Positions 17,703-26,425 are shown, counted from the stretch's first letter. The stretch is DNA of 64,000 nucleotides from Pseudobutyrivibrio ruminis (GCA_015057305.1 SVES01000004.1:1-64000), one strand, 5' to 3'. A program made the numbers and translations. Notes: a model not told the origin generated them from the letters alone.

Positions 17703-18941
17703 TCATGCCTCCGTGATGTAACCTGCTACGGCTGAGACTGTTACTGTGGCTGCGCTAGCCAGATATACAAAGGAATCCTTATGGCCTGCTCTGCCCTTGA
17801 AGTTACGGGTGCCTGTGGAAATCAATGTTTCGCCTTCGCCAATAACACCCTGACAAGCTCCCCAGCATACTGAACAGTTAGGATTCATAACCATTGCCCC
17901 TGCCTCCATGAATATATCAAGCAAGCCCTCCTTCAAGGCCTGATTATATACTGCTCTACTTGCTGGAACTACTAGAAATCTAACTCCTTCAGCCACATGC
18001 TTTCCTTTTATAATTTCTGCTCCTACTCTCAAATCTTCGATTCGTCCGTTGTTGCAGCTACCAAGAAAAGCTTCGTCAATTTTGACTCCTTTACATTCTT
18101 TAACTGGCACAACGTTATCAACAAAATGAGGCTTTGCAACGATAGGCTGAATTTCAGATAAGTCTATATCATATTCCTCAGCAAAAACCGCATCCTCGTC
18201 TGATTTATAAATTGCTTTTGGCTGCCTACCATGCTCCTTCAAATAGTCTAAAGCCACATCATCAACCTCCATAAGAGCTGTTTTGGCACCAGCCTCCACA
18301 CAAAGGTTACAAATGGCGATTCTGTCAGCAATAGATAAAGCTTTTAAACCATCACCTACAAATTCCATAGCTTTGTAATTAGCCCCATTGGCAGATATGC
18401 GACCTATAATAGTTAGAATCAAATCTCTGGCATATACGCCCTTATTGAGCTTACCGTGAAGGTTAAATCGAATTGTCTCTGGCACCAAAAGCCAAGAGGT
18501 TCCAGTGACCATGGCGTACAAGTAATCTGTACAGCCAACACCTGTTCCAAAGGCTCCTAAAGCACCATATGCACATGTATGAGAATCTGCACCAAAAATA
18601 AGCTCTCCTGGTCTTACATGATTTTCAACCATAATCTGATGGCAAACACCCTCGCCTTCGTAAAAACGTATTCCATGGGCTTTCGCAAAATCCCTCATTT
18701 TTTTGTGGCTGGCTGCAGTCTTAGGACTGTCGGCTGGAATATTGTGATCTATAATCCATACAAGCTTATCCACTTGTGCAATATGAGGATTTTTAAGATT
18801 ATTGTACATATCAATAGTCAGATGAGTGGTACCGTCATTACTCATTAATCTGTCTAAGGTAACTGTCTCTATGTCCCCTGCCTTCGTCTCTGCAACACCA
18901 GCGGCGGCGGCAATTATTTTTTCAGCCATTGTCATTCCCAT
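17703..18941 (-). CDS. LeuC-family dehydratase large subunit, copy 2
   Basis: 412 residues, with iron-sulfur ligands C296 (GSCNNGR), C356 and C359 (NPNCSVCWG). FGADSHTCAYGALG corresponds to the substrate and cluster region. It is clearly diverged from copy 1, so this is an old duplication or separate recruitment rather than a recent tandem copy. ATG follows AAAGGAGACAAAAAT. It lies 26 bases after its small subunit, and the pair is followed by a long hairpin and then pair 1. The substrate is not determined. Confidence 0.85.
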   Translation of the reverse strand: MGMTMAEKIIAAAAGVAETKAGDIETVTLDRLMSNDGTTHLTIDMYNNLKNPHIAQVDKLVWIIDHNIPADSPKTAASHKKMRDFAKAHGIRFYEGEGVCHQIMVENHVRPGELIFGADSHTCAYGALGAFGTGVGCTDYLYAMVTGTSWLLVPETIRFNLHGKLNKGVYARDLILTIIGRISANGANYKAMEFVGDGLKALSIADRIAICNLCVEAGAKTALMEVDDVALDYLKEHGRQPKAIYKSDEDAVFAEEYDIDLSEIQPIVAKPHFVDNVVPVKECKGVKIDEAFLGSCNNGRIEDLRVGAEIIKGKHVAEGVRFLVVPASRAVYNQALKEGLLDIFMEAGAMVMNPNCSVCWGACQGVIGEGETLISTGTRNFKGRAGHKDSFVYLASAATVTVSAVAGYITEA

Positions 18942-18967
18942 ATTTTTGTCTCCTTTAAGTCCGCATA

Positions 18968-19438
18968 TTACACTCTATCCAACGAGGCGATAAGACCGCC
19001 TTGATCCAAGATTTCTTGCATTTTTTGAGGTAGTTTTGTGCATGAGTATTCCTTGCCCCCAGAAGTAATAACTCCTTTTTCCAGATTCAATTCCATCTCA
19101 TCACCATCCTGTACTCCCTCATATAATTCCTTACTTACAATGACAGGCATACCTATATTGATTGAATTGCGATAAAAAATTCTTGCAAAGGATTTTGCAA
19201 CAACAGCCTTTACTCCAAGTGCCTTCAAAACGCTTGGTGCCTGCTCTCTGGAAGATCCACAGCCAAAATTTTCATCGGCAACCACGAAATCACCTGGCTT
19301 AACCTGAGAAGCAAAATCAGAATTTAGTGATTCAAAAGTGTGAACCTTCATCTCATCTATTGTTGGAAATAGTAAATACTGAGAAGCTATAATTTGATCA
19401 GTATCCACGTCCTTGTTAAATTTAAATACCTTACCCAT
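18968..19438 (-). CDS. LeuD-family dehydratase small subunit, copy 2
   Basis: 156 residues, with [10 protein letters not shown] at 10-19 and [18 protein letters not shown] in the active-site region. The specificity loop reads YLLF (21-24), again without the arginine typical of isopropylmalate isomerase. It is the first gene of the four-gene dehydratase operon; AAAAGGAGCGACC precedes the ATG. The stretch between it and the divergent ygjV-like gene (19439-19597) must hold both promoters. Confidence 0.85.
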   Translation of the reverse strand: MGKVFKFNKDVDTDQIIASQYLLFPTIDEMKVHTFESLNSDFASQVKPGDFVVADENFGCGSSREQAPSVLKALGVKAVVAKSFARIFYRNSINIGMPVIVSKELYEGVQDGDEMELNLEKGVITSGGKEYSCTKLPQKMQEILDQGGLIASLDRV

Positions 19439-19597
19439 GGTCGCTCCTTTTACTTTCCTAATGAATATTTTAAATATTGTAACTCAATTCTTTAGTGATT
19501 TAAAGGGGTAAATTATCTGTATTTCAATTAGTACTTTAAAACCAGTGGATTATGTTCTATTATTATCTTTGAATTTAATTTTTAGGAGATTTTTAGA

Positions 19598-20110
19598 ATG
19601 AATTTGATTTTAGTTGGTAGAATTTTTTCTGTATTAGCTTGTATTTTAATGGTAATAATCGGTTACCTAAAACACAAACGCACTATTCTTTGGGCTCAGA
19701 ATGTCCAATTTATATTATTTTCTATTTCTTATGCCTGCCTAGGTGGTATGGCAGCAGTTGTAAGCAATATAGTTAGCCTTGTAAGAAATCTAATCTGCAT
19801 CAAGTGGAATTTAACCTTGCATTTACAACTATTATTCATTGCATTCCAAGGTGTATTTACTTTTGTAACTACAGATAATAGATGGATAGACTGGCTACCA
19901 TTTTTGGCAGCCACATTTATCACCTTATCTATCAGGTCTAAAAAAGATATCATTATAAAGCTAGGCTGCATAGGAAGTATTCTATGCTTTGGCACCTATG
20001 ATTTCTTCTTAAGAAACTGGATTGTCTTTGCCTTCGATTGCTTTTCTTTAGTTACAAGTCTTATTGGTGTTTATAGAATTCTCAGAACGACTGATGAGAG
20101 CCCCCTCTAA
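19598..20110 (+). CDS. YgjV-like inner membrane protein
   Basis: 170 residues, almost entirely hydrophobic, with about six predicted membrane helices. Composition and pattern (NIVSLVRNLICIKWN, then TDNRWIDWLPFLAA) match the YgjV/Imp family of small membrane proteins of unknown function. A TTTTTAGGAGATTTTTAGA leader precedes the ATG. Its last 63 bases overlap the end of the EAL gene on the opposite strand. Confidence 0.75.
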   Translation: MNLILVGRIFSVLACILMVIIGYLKHKRTILWAQNVQFILFSISYACLGGMAAVVSNIVSLVRNLICIKWNLTLHLQLLFIAFQGVFTFVTTDNRWIDWLPFLAATFITLSIRSKKDIIIKLGCIGSILCFGTYDFFLRNWIVFAFDCFSLVTSLIGVYRILRTTDESPL

Positions 20111-21319
20111 GACTTTTTCCTTCACGCTATTTACAATTTTGGTCAAGCCAACCATCACAATGTCATCCTGATTGGTATGTGGATACAAATAAATCACTGT
20201 ATGGTATGTTTCAATCATACCATCCTCTGTTCTTTGTCTTATTGTACATTCCACCCTAGACTTGCCATTGTTATATGCTTCAATCAATGCTTCTCTGGAA
20301 AGATTATCTCTATAAATCTTTTTATCCTCTGGAATGCAAAGCTCTATTGACGCATCAGTCATATCATCAATGACTCCTGCTGTGTATGCATTGAAGCCCT
20401 CCCTAAGGTCTTCGGACATGACATAATAACTGTTTTTATATAAGTTTCCAAAAATAATCAGCTGATATTCCTTCTTTATAGTTTTAAGTAACAGACTATG
20501 GGAGCTAAGAGTTCCCTGACGTCTGACATACTCATTATCATCAGCCTTAAATGGCATTTCATCCATCATTGCAATCACTAGGAAATCTTCCTTTTTAAGT
20601 GGATGCGAAAACAAATACCCCTGAATCTTATTACAATCCATGCTCTGCATGAATTTCAACTGCTCCATGGTTTCAACACCTTCTGCTATTGTCTTTAAGC
20701 CCAGTCTTTGTGCGAAATAAAAGACTGTTTCTAAGGTGCCTCTACCTCTATCATCCTGGCAATTATCCCTTAAGAAAGACTTATCTATCTTTAGGTATGT
20801 AACAGGCATATCCTTTACAAACTGTAGTGATGTAAACCCTGAGCCAAAATCGTCTATAGCAATATTAATTCCTATATCAGCTACTTCATAAGCCCATTTT
20901 TCTACTTCCTCAAAGCTGGCATTTGAAAGTGCTGATTCGGTAATCTCCACTTCCAGCATCTTTGGAGGAACTCCATAGGCTGCCAACAGGGACTGTAGTT
21001 TTCTTGCAAAGTCAGGCTCTTTTACATGCCAACGTGAAAAATTAACACCGATAGGAACAGCATAATCTCCAAGCTCTAAAATGGTTTTGCAAGCTTCCTC
21101 TGCCATAAACCAATCCAAGATATTGATGTCTTGACTGGTTTCAAGCCTTGGAATAAAGCTATCTGGTGAAACAACTGTGCCATCAGCTTTCACCCATCTA
21201 ACCAAAGCCTCTGCACTAACCAGACGCCCTGAGTTGGCGTCGTATTGTGGTTGGTAAAAAGCCCTAATTTCTTTATTTTCAATTGCGGATACGACCTTGT
21301 CGATAAACGCAGCTCTCAT
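20048..21319 (-). CDS. EAL-domain c-di-GMP phosphodiesterase
   Basis: 423 residues with an EAL domain at about 15-245. All catalytic landmarks are present: E37 in the EAL triad, N93, E125 in EVEITES, D156-D157 in IDDFGSG, K177 in LKIDKS, E213 in AEGVE and Q233 in IQGYLF. Active c-di-GMP hydrolysis is expected. The C-terminal 160 residues form a PAS-like or unassigned sensory domain, an unusual order because sensors usually precede EAL. It has no membrane segment. The alr stop codon TAG is part of its TAGGAG ribosome site, suggesting translational coupling with alanine racemase. Confidence 0.9.
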   Translation of the reverse strand: MRAAFIDKVVSAIENKEIRAFYQPQYDANSGRLVSAEALVRWVKADGTVVSPDSFIPRLETSQDINILDWFMAEEACKTILELGDYAVPIGVNFSRWHVKEPDFARKLQSLLAAYGVPPKMLEVEITESALSNASFEEVEKWAYEVADIGINIAIDDFGSGFTSLQFVKDMPVTYLKIDKSFLRDNCQDDRGRGTLETVFYFAQRLGLKTIAEGVETMEQLKFMQSMDCNKIQGYLFSHPLKKEDFLVIAMMDEMPFKADDNEYVRRQGTLSSHSLLLKTIKKEYQLIIFGNLYKNSYYVMSEDLREGFNAYTAGVIDDMTDASIELCIPEDKKIYRDNLSREALIEAYNNGKSRVECTIRQRTEDGMIETYHTVIYLYPHTNQDDIVMVGLTKIVNSVKEKVLEGALISRSENSINTNKTCN

Positions 21320-21331
21320 GAAAAAAGTCTC

Positions 21332-22501
21332 CTACATTCTAAGCATTAGTTCTTTTTCCACAACTTCCCCTTTTTTGTAATAAATTCTTGGAACTCTTTT
21401 GCTTACAGCACATGTAAGCTCATAAGGTATAGTGCCAGCCGCTTCTGACAACTCATCTATGGAATTTTTCTTTCCAAAGATTTCCACCTCACTGCCAACA
21501 TCAACAGATGGCATATCTGTAATGTCTATCATACACATATCCATGCAAATCTTACCTCTAAGCTTTGCAGGTCCCTCCTTTGTGTACAGAGAACATTTAT
21601 TAGATAAACTTCTCAAGAATCCATCAGCATACCCGTAAGGTAAAACACCAATACGAGTAGTCTTTTCAGTAACAAATGTACCACCATAGCTAATGGCAGT
21701 ACCCTTAGGATATATTTTAATAGTGCTAACTGTAGTCTTTAGTGTCATTGCTGGCTTAAGCTCCATCTGATGTGCAAATTCACCATAGCCATATAGTAAC
21801 AAACCTGGTCGCACCATATCAAGATAGGTCTCAGGAAATCTTGCTGTAGCACCTGTATTTGCACAATGCCTAATGCTAAATTTATGATCTATTTTTTCCT
21901 CTACAGCCTTTATAACCTTTGTGAATAAATCAAACTGGTGCTTTGTATAAGCATCACACTCCTCACCGAATTCATCTGCAACAGCAAAATGTGTAAATAT
22001 GCCTTCGGCATAAAGTCCTGGCATATTGCATGCCTCACTAATTCCATTAACACCTGTTTCAAAATTAGCATTGTCACATAGATATCCCAAACGTGACATA
22101 CCAGTATCAACCTTAATGTGAACCTTTAGAGTGCCGCCGCATCTAACAGCCTCAGCACTATATTCATCTGCTTTTGCCTTGCAGGTAATTGCCTGCGTAA
22201 TATCATATTGGATTAATCTACCAACCTGCTCTTTTGGTGTATGGCCCAAAATAAGAATTGGCATTGTAATACCATTTACTCTAAGTTCCAATGCCTCATC
22301 AGCACTACTTACTGCTAAATAATCAGCTCCAAGCTCCTGCAAAAGCTTACCAACCTGTATACTTCCATGTCCATAAGCATCTGCTTTGACTACTCCCAAG
22401 AATTTCACATCACTGCCAATCTTTTGGCGAATTACATTATAATTGTAGGCTATGGCATCTAAATCAATTTCTGCCCAAGTACGCCTAAGTGTCGATTCCA
22501 T
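21332..22501 (-). CDS. alr: Alanine racemase
   Basis: 389 residues. A PLP barrel enzyme making D-alanine for peptidoglycan. The Schiff-base lysine is in VVKADAYGHGS (K39) and the catalytic tyrosine lies in the ISYGGTF region; RPGLLLYGYGE matches the family core. AGGAG precedes the ATG. It is followed after 12 bases by the EAL gene, a pairing whose meaning is unclear. Length is normal. Confidence 0.95.
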   Translation of the reverse strand: MESTLRRTWAEIDLDAIAYNYNVIRQKIGSDVKFLGVVKADAYGHGSIQVGKLLQELGADYLAVSSADEALELRVNGITMPILILGHTPKEQVGRLIQYDITQAITCKAKADEYSAEAVRCGGTLKVHIKVDTGMSRLGYLCDNANFETGVNGISEACNMPGLYAEGIFTHFAVADEFGEECDAYTKHQFDLFTKVIKAVEEKIDHKFSIRHCANTGATARFPETYLDMVRPGLLLYGYGEFAHQMELKPAMTLKTTVSTIKIYPKGTAISYGGTFVTEKTTRIGVLPYGYADGFLRSLSNKCSLYTKEGPAKLRGKICMDMCMIDITDMPSVDVGSEVEIFGKKNSIDELSEAAGTIPYELTCAVSKRVPRIYYKKGEVVEKELMLRM

Positions 22502-22558
22502 TAAAATAACTCCTATTTAATATATTTTTACTCTAATTATACCCTTTTTTTTACAAAA

Positions 22559-23305
22559 CTAAAGCCCTTTTACAGCTCTTCTACGAATACGTTTTACGCT
22601 GGTAGATTTTTTAGGTCCTCTCCTCCTTGGAGACTGATTTTTTCTATACTCAGAAATTTCTGCCAACAGCTTTTCATAGTCTCTTTCAAAAAGCAATTCG
22701 CTTATGTCGTAATCAAGCTCCTCCACAGAAATCCGTGTTTGCGGTATTCGAGCCATGACTCCAGCAGCCTTTGCTGCCCTTTTGATACGGATAATTTCCG
22801 CTTGAGTAAGAGGCAGCTTAGTCCATTCTACAATTGTCTTGCGCACAAAAGCTTTACTTTTCGCTTTATATTCAGGCATTTTATACTTTTTTTGAATGTA
22901 TGAAAGCTCTGGACGCCAGAGTAACTCAAGTTTTCTGTTTATGCGTACCTTTTTATTCTTTACAGGACGCCTTAAAAAATAAAAATCAGGAGAGCCTTCC
23001 ACCTCATCCACTGTAATAATTCCCCAATACTCAGGAACGTGTTCCGCAACATGAAGCCCGTGACTACTTCCCACAACCACAATATTGTAGTCAAAGTATT
23101 TATCATAGTCCTTAATTTGACTCTCCAATCTAGTGTAGGTATCAGCATCAGATTTTATTTCAATGCCAACGAGGGCACCTGTGATAATCATAATCACATC
23201 TGCCCTCGACGTTCCCATCATCTTTTCTTCTATAATTCTAGTCTTGCCATATTCATTTTCAAGAAAATCAAATAATGGCTCTCGTATATCCTTGTCCTTA
23301 AGCAT
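22559..23305 (-). CDS. sce7726-type putative PD-(D/E)XK nuclease-like protein
   Basis: 248 residues. The N-terminal half has a restriction-endonuclease-like core: D36 in SRADVIMI and E49-x-K51 in VGIEIKSD, then a conserved-looking ESQIKDYDKYFDYNIVVVG segment, as in the sce7726 family. The C-terminal 40 residues are strongly basic (SPRRRGPKKSTSVKRIRRR), suiting nucleic acid binding. Catalytic activity is inferred from motif spacing only. The ribosome site is weak. It begins 14 bases after the upstream lipoprotein gene. No restriction or defence partner is adjacent. Confidence 0.7.
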   Translation of the reverse strand: MLKDKDIREPLFDFLENEYGKTRIIEEKMMGTSRADVIMIITGALVGIEIKSDADTYTRLESQIKDYDKYFDYNIVVVGSSHGLHVAEHVPEYWGIITVDEVEGSPDFYFLRRPVKNKKVRINRKLELLWRPELSYIQKKYKMPEYKAKSKAFVRKTIVEWTKLPLTQAEIIRIKRAAKAAGVMARIPQTRISVEELDYDISELLFERDYEKLLAEISEYRKNQSPRRRGPKKSTSVKRIRRRAVKGL

Positions 23306-23319
23306 AAAAAATATCCATA

Positions 23320-24141
23320 TTATAAAGAATTTATTGTCTCTTTAATTTCAGCTGCCCCCTTGAATTCTGTCACGCTTGTTCCCAAAGCAGAATCGAAATA
23401 TTTTCCAAGGGTTTCATCATATTCATTTTGTGATGCAAGCTCTTGCTCATTAATCTCCCAGTAAGAAATAATAGGATTGCCATTTTCATCAAAGCTATCC
23501 TCTGCCCAAATATCAAGAGGACTTTTTGTACCATAAGCTATTGCAATCCAAAAACCATCTTTTATAGCAACAACATAATCATTTAGACTTGCCTCCACAG
23601 ATTCACTGGCAAATAAAGCATTATCTCTTTCACAATACAAAATACTGTCAATTTGACTACTAAATATATTAACACAGCCACCGCCAAAGGTAGCAACGCA
23701 GATTTTATCTCCAGCAGTTTTGTAGGCCAACTCTGGAATATCATCATCATCAACATATATAAGAGCATAGGTAGATTCATATGCTATATCAGCATCACTG
23801 CTCAAATCATCAATCAGAGCTGTGTAGCCCTCTTTCCAATCGCCGTACTGAGCTACCTCAGCTTCACCAGTTGGAACATAGCTTCCTCCAATACGCTCTC
23901 CCGCTTCAAATCGCAAATTATATTCCTCGGAGTGAGTTGCGTTTTCTATAACCTCTATAGTAACTGCCTCCTCAGAGTTCTCATCTTCAGTTTGTACTGT
24001 ATCAGTTGTCGGGATTGTTTCTTCTTCTGTGGTGGTATCAGCTACATCTGGCTCAGTAACAGCAGCTTCCTTTGTACCACAGGCAAAAAGAATAACCGTA
24101 GACAAGCCCGTAAGAAGCGTTAATAATATTTTCTTTTTCAT
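23320..24141 (-). CDS. Lipoprotein of unknown function
   Basis: 273 residues with a type II signal peptide: MKKKILLTLLTG, a hydrophobic core, and the lipobox LFAC with the lipidated cysteine at 21. An acidic Thr/Glu-rich linker (about 25-60) precedes a globular domain containing LIYVDDDDIPELAY, a pattern common in secreted Lachnospiraceae proteins. The mature protein would be anchored outside the membrane. It has a recognisable promoter and is followed by the nuclease-like gene. Function is not recognised. Confidence 0.75.
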   Translation of the reverse strand: MKKKILLTLLTGLSTVILFACGTKEAAVTEPDVADTTTEEETIPTTDTVQTEDENSEEAVTIEVIENATHSEEYNLRFEAGERIGGSYVPTGEAEVAQYGDWKEGYTALIDDLSSDADIAYESTYALIYVDDDDIPELAYKTAGDKICVATFGGGCVNIFSSQIDSILYCERDNALFASESVEASLNDYVVAIKDGFWIAIAYGTKSPLDIWAEDSFDENGNPIISYWEINEQELASQNEYDETLGKYFDSALGTSVTEFKGAAEIKETINSL

Positions 24142-24174
24142 ATTCTTTCCCCTACTTTCCTAAATTAATTGTTA

Positions 24175-24203
24175 TTATACCCCAAGCCCCGCTCTCATGC
24201 AAA
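24175..24203 (-). promoter_or_regulatory. Promoter of the lipoprotein gene
   Basis: On the minus strand, TTGCAT (24198-24203) and TATAAT (24175-24180) are 17 bases apart, about 34 bases before the start codon. The spacer is unusually G-rich for this genome. Confidence 0.6.
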
Positions 24204-24300
24204 ATCCTTCCTAAGGGAAACGACACATTTTCCATTATTACTACAGCCCTCTTCCAATATGTGATAAAATCAAACTACAATTATTAAGGGAGATTTATTT

Positions 24301-25212
24301 ATGCTTAACGAAGAACAAAATCACGTTATAGTCAAAACACTTAGAAACAAAAAGCTCATGTTAATTAGTGGGATTATGCTTGCCATCACCCTGGCACTTG
24401 GATTTGCCACAAAAACCTTCAGCTTTTCTAGACTATCTGACCCGATAGGAAATGCCTATGCTCTATCTATTTATATTGGAACAGCAATTCTTTTACTGGC
24501 ATTCATTTACCATGCTGCTATGTACAACAGTGCCAAAAACGACAGCCTTTGGGATTTTATTGGGGCAAAAGATATGGATGGAAATGTGGATTACAAGAGA
24601 CTAATTTCAGAAAATAACATCCATATAAAAACGCCTGTTATTCAAATTATCCTTTTGATTATTGTATTTCTTCTAAATTTTATAGCCATAAATCCAGCAA
24701 AGCTTACTGCATTTGCCGTAGATTCCCATGTTAACAAGCTTTGTTCTGCCGCTGAAGCAGATGGCTACATAACCACAGCCTATGATTATCCATCTGGCAC
24801 CTTTGGAGTAATTTATTGTACCAGGTTTGCAGAGGATAGAGATAATATTTATAAAACAAGCTTTTCCATAAACCTAAATGGAAAAAATCACATTGATTCT
24901 ATCACATATAGCTATAATTATGACAACACCCTGTCTGAGGAAGATAACTTTGAATTAGCTGACAAGCAATTTGAAGAATTTAACTACGAGCTCGTTTCAT
25001 TTATAGATAAAGGATTATTAGATGTTAATCCAGCAAAAGACTACTATCAATTAGCTGAAGAATTTAAAGCTCAATGCCTAGCCTCACTGGAGGAGGAATA
25101 CATATATTTTTCTGATCCCCATTATGAAGATGCATATACTGTGTTATATTCACGCTTCAATTATAAAAACGATGAGGAGCCGTCCGTATCAATATCTATC
25201 ATGTTTGACTAG
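24301..25212 (+). CDS. Membrane protein of unknown function
   Basis: 303 residues. Predicted membrane helices lie at about 20-38, 53-73 and 113-132, followed by a soluble acidic domain of about 170 residues (rich in Tyr, Asp and Glu) that would be extracytoplasmic. AAGGGAGATTTATTT precedes the ATG. It stands alone on the plus strand, convergent with the HEPN gene. No family is recognised and there is no cysteine or catalytic motif to guide a guess. Confidence 0.65.
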   Translation: MLNEEQNHVIVKTLRNKKLMLISGIMLAITLALGFATKTFSFSRLSDPIGNAYALSIYIGTAILLLAFIYHAAMYNSAKNDSLWDFIGAKDMDGNVDYKRLISENNIHIKTPVIQIILLIIVFLLNFIAINPAKLTAFAVDSHVNKLCSAAEADGYITTAYDYPSGTFGVIYCTRFAEDRDNIYKTSFSINLNGKNHIDSITYSYNYDNTLSEEDNFELADKQFEEFNYELVSFIDKGLLDVNPAKDYYQLAEEFKAQCLASLEEEYIYFSDPHYEDAYTVLYSRFNYKNDEEPSVSISIMFD

Positions 25213-25235
25213 CTACATTTTTGAAAAATAATCAT

Positions 25236-25270
25236 AAAAATAAAACAATCCCAGAGAAATACTCTGGGAT
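25236..25270 (-). terminator. Intrinsic terminator after the HEPN gene
   Basis: A perfect 9-bp stem ATCCCAGAG/CTCTGGGAT (25248-25256 with 25262-25270) is followed on the minus strand by TGTTTTATTTTT. It lies between convergent genes. Confidence 0.8.
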
Positions 25271-25283
25271 AAGAATCAAAATA

Positions 25284-25670
25284 TTATTTTAAATATTCTA
25301 CGACAGCATTAATAATGTCTTTTGCAGCCTTAATTTGTGAATATGCTTCATCTTGAGAAGCTATAAAAAAATCATCATAATCACTCTTCTCGCGTTTTTG
25401 TTGAAGTCTGGCTAATTTTTTTCCTATTTCCCTCGGAATCTTTTCAGTAGCAACAAATTCTTTATTAAAGTAAGCGATAACATCCTTGTGTCTTTTAAAA
25501 TCTATTTCATCCAGAGCAAGAACAGCCTTTGTTGCATAAAAAGCAGCATAATAAGATCTATTAATTGCATCGCGATAATGTCCATTGTTAAAACAATCAG
25601 TTGCAACATCAAGAGTTTCATTAGCGTTACTCAATCTGTACTGACTGAGATCTTTGTTTTTATCCTGCAA
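25284..25670 (-). CDS. HEPN-domain protein of an MNT/HEPN pair
   Basis: 128 residues, all-helical, with the family pattern DAINRSYYAAFYATKAVL at about 34-51. The Rx4-6H ribonuclease motif found in toxic HEPN proteins is not present: R38 is followed at +7 by Y45, and neither histidine (H31, H61) has an arginine at the required distance. It may be a non-toxic binding partner or act by another mechanism. It overlaps the upstream nucleotidyltransferase gene by 11 bases, so it is translationally coupled, and is followed by a terminator. Confidence 0.85.
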   Translation of the reverse strand: MQDKNKDLSQYRLSNANETLDVATDCFNNGHYRDAINRSYYAAFYATKAVLALDEIDFKRHKDVIAYFNKEFVATEKIPREIGKKLARLQQKREKSDYDDFFIASQDEAYSQIKAAKDIINAVVEYLK

Positions 25671-25989
25671 GTACTTTACCCTCCTTTTTTACATTTCTAT
25701 AATAAGGCAGATTATCAACCCAATATAGAAAGTGAACATTATTCTTTATATTCACGCTAATAGTAATTCCATCAGATAAAAGATAATCATAGGCTATATC
25801 AAAAATATCATCTTCCATTTTTTCTATTTCTTCATCCGAAAGAGTAGTCAATAGCATAATATCTACATCTGACGAGCTATTGTAATCTCCACGCGCATAT
25901 GAACCATAAAGAATCGCAGAAACAAAACTGTTTCCTAATACATTCTTGCTCTTATTTACAAATTCTTCTAATACCTTATCGATATTCAT
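25660..25989 (-). CDS. Minimal nucleotidyltransferase (MNT/MntA-like)
   Basis: 109 residues of the polymerase-beta superfamily with an intact active site: GSYARGDYNSSSDVD, i.e. G29-S30 followed by D41 and D43. In MNT/HEPN type VII systems such enzymes silence the HEPN toxin by AMPylation; that role is inferred from the pairing. The start has only a weak GGTGAT site. The gene lies just downstream of the tRNA-Val/tRNA-Met pair and a tRNA-like fragment, which suggests an accessory insertion. Confidence 0.87.
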   Translation of the reverse strand: MNIDKVLEEFVNKSKNVLGNSFVSAILYGSYARGDYNSSSDVDIMLLTTLSDEEIEKMEDDIFDIAYDYLLSDGITISVNIKNNVHFLYWVDNLPYYRNVKKEGKVLAG

Positions 25990-26053
25990 ATTTCATCACC
26001 ATTATCATCTATTGTCCGTTCCTATTATAATATTACTACAATTGCAATTTATC

Positions 26054-26080
26054 TGCTAGAGGGGGATTTGAGCCCCTATA
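26054..26080 (-). pseudogene. tRNA 3'-end-like fragment (possible att remnant)
   Basis: TGCTAGAGGGGGATTTGAGC and the next few bases closely resemble the 3' end of the tRNA-Met gene at 26200-26222 (GCGAGAGGGGGATTCGAACC), with a T-arm-like stem. No tRNA body adjoins it. Partial 3' copies of tRNA genes typically mark integration sites; here it lies between tRNA-Met and the MNT/HEPN module. Confidence 0.4.
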
Positions 26081-26160
26081 CGTCGCTAAAAATATAGTCA
26101 ATCAAAGTAATCAATTAAAAAAGAACTTGTTCTTCTATGGCAAGAAATATGGCTTATAAA

Positions 26161-26189
26161 ACAAAAAACACTGAAAAACCTTTTCAGTG
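26161..26189 (-). terminator. Intrinsic terminator of the tRNA transcript
   Basis: CACTGAAAA (26169-26177) pairs with TTTTCAGTG (26181-26189), followed on the minus strand by TTTTTTGTTTT, 11 bases after tRNA-Met. Confidence 0.8.
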
Positions 26190-26199
26190 CTTTAATTAG

Positions 26200-26273
26200 T
26201 AGCGAGAGGGGGATTCGAACCCTCGACACCACGGGTATGAACCGTGTGCTCTAGCCAACTGAGCTATCTCGCC
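26200..26273 (-). tRNA. tRNA-Met (CAT)
   Basis: 74 bases fold as a complete cloverleaf on the minus strand: acceptor GGCGAGA/TCTCGCT, D arm GCTC..GAGC, anticodon stem CACGG/CCGTG with loop TTCATAC, and T arm with TTCGAAT. The G1-T72 pairing and A73 fit elongator tRNA-Met of Firmicutes; a lysidine tRNA-Ile is less likely. The T stem has one A-C mismatch. CCA is not encoded. It is cotranscribed with tRNA-Val. Confidence 0.95.
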
Positions 26274-26315
26274 AAATTCATTATTTATTTGAAGCTTTTT
26301 AATTAACAATGAAGA

Positions 26316-26388
26316 TGGGACCTACAGGGCTCGAACCTGTGACCCTCTGCTTGTAAGGCAGATGCTCTCCCAGCTGAGCTAAGATCCC
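26316..26388 (-). tRNA. tRNA-Val (TAC)
   Basis: 73 bases on the minus strand with a full cloverleaf: acceptor GGGATCT, D arm GCTCAGCTGGGAGAGC, anticodon stem TCTGC/GCAGA around CTTACAA (anticodon TAC), and T arm ACAGG/CCTGT with TTCGAGC. CCA is not encoded. It is the first gene of the two-tRNA transcript. Confidence 0.97.
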
Positions 26389-26425
26389 ATATTTCATAAA
26401 TAGTATCGCTTCAAGCGACTTGATA

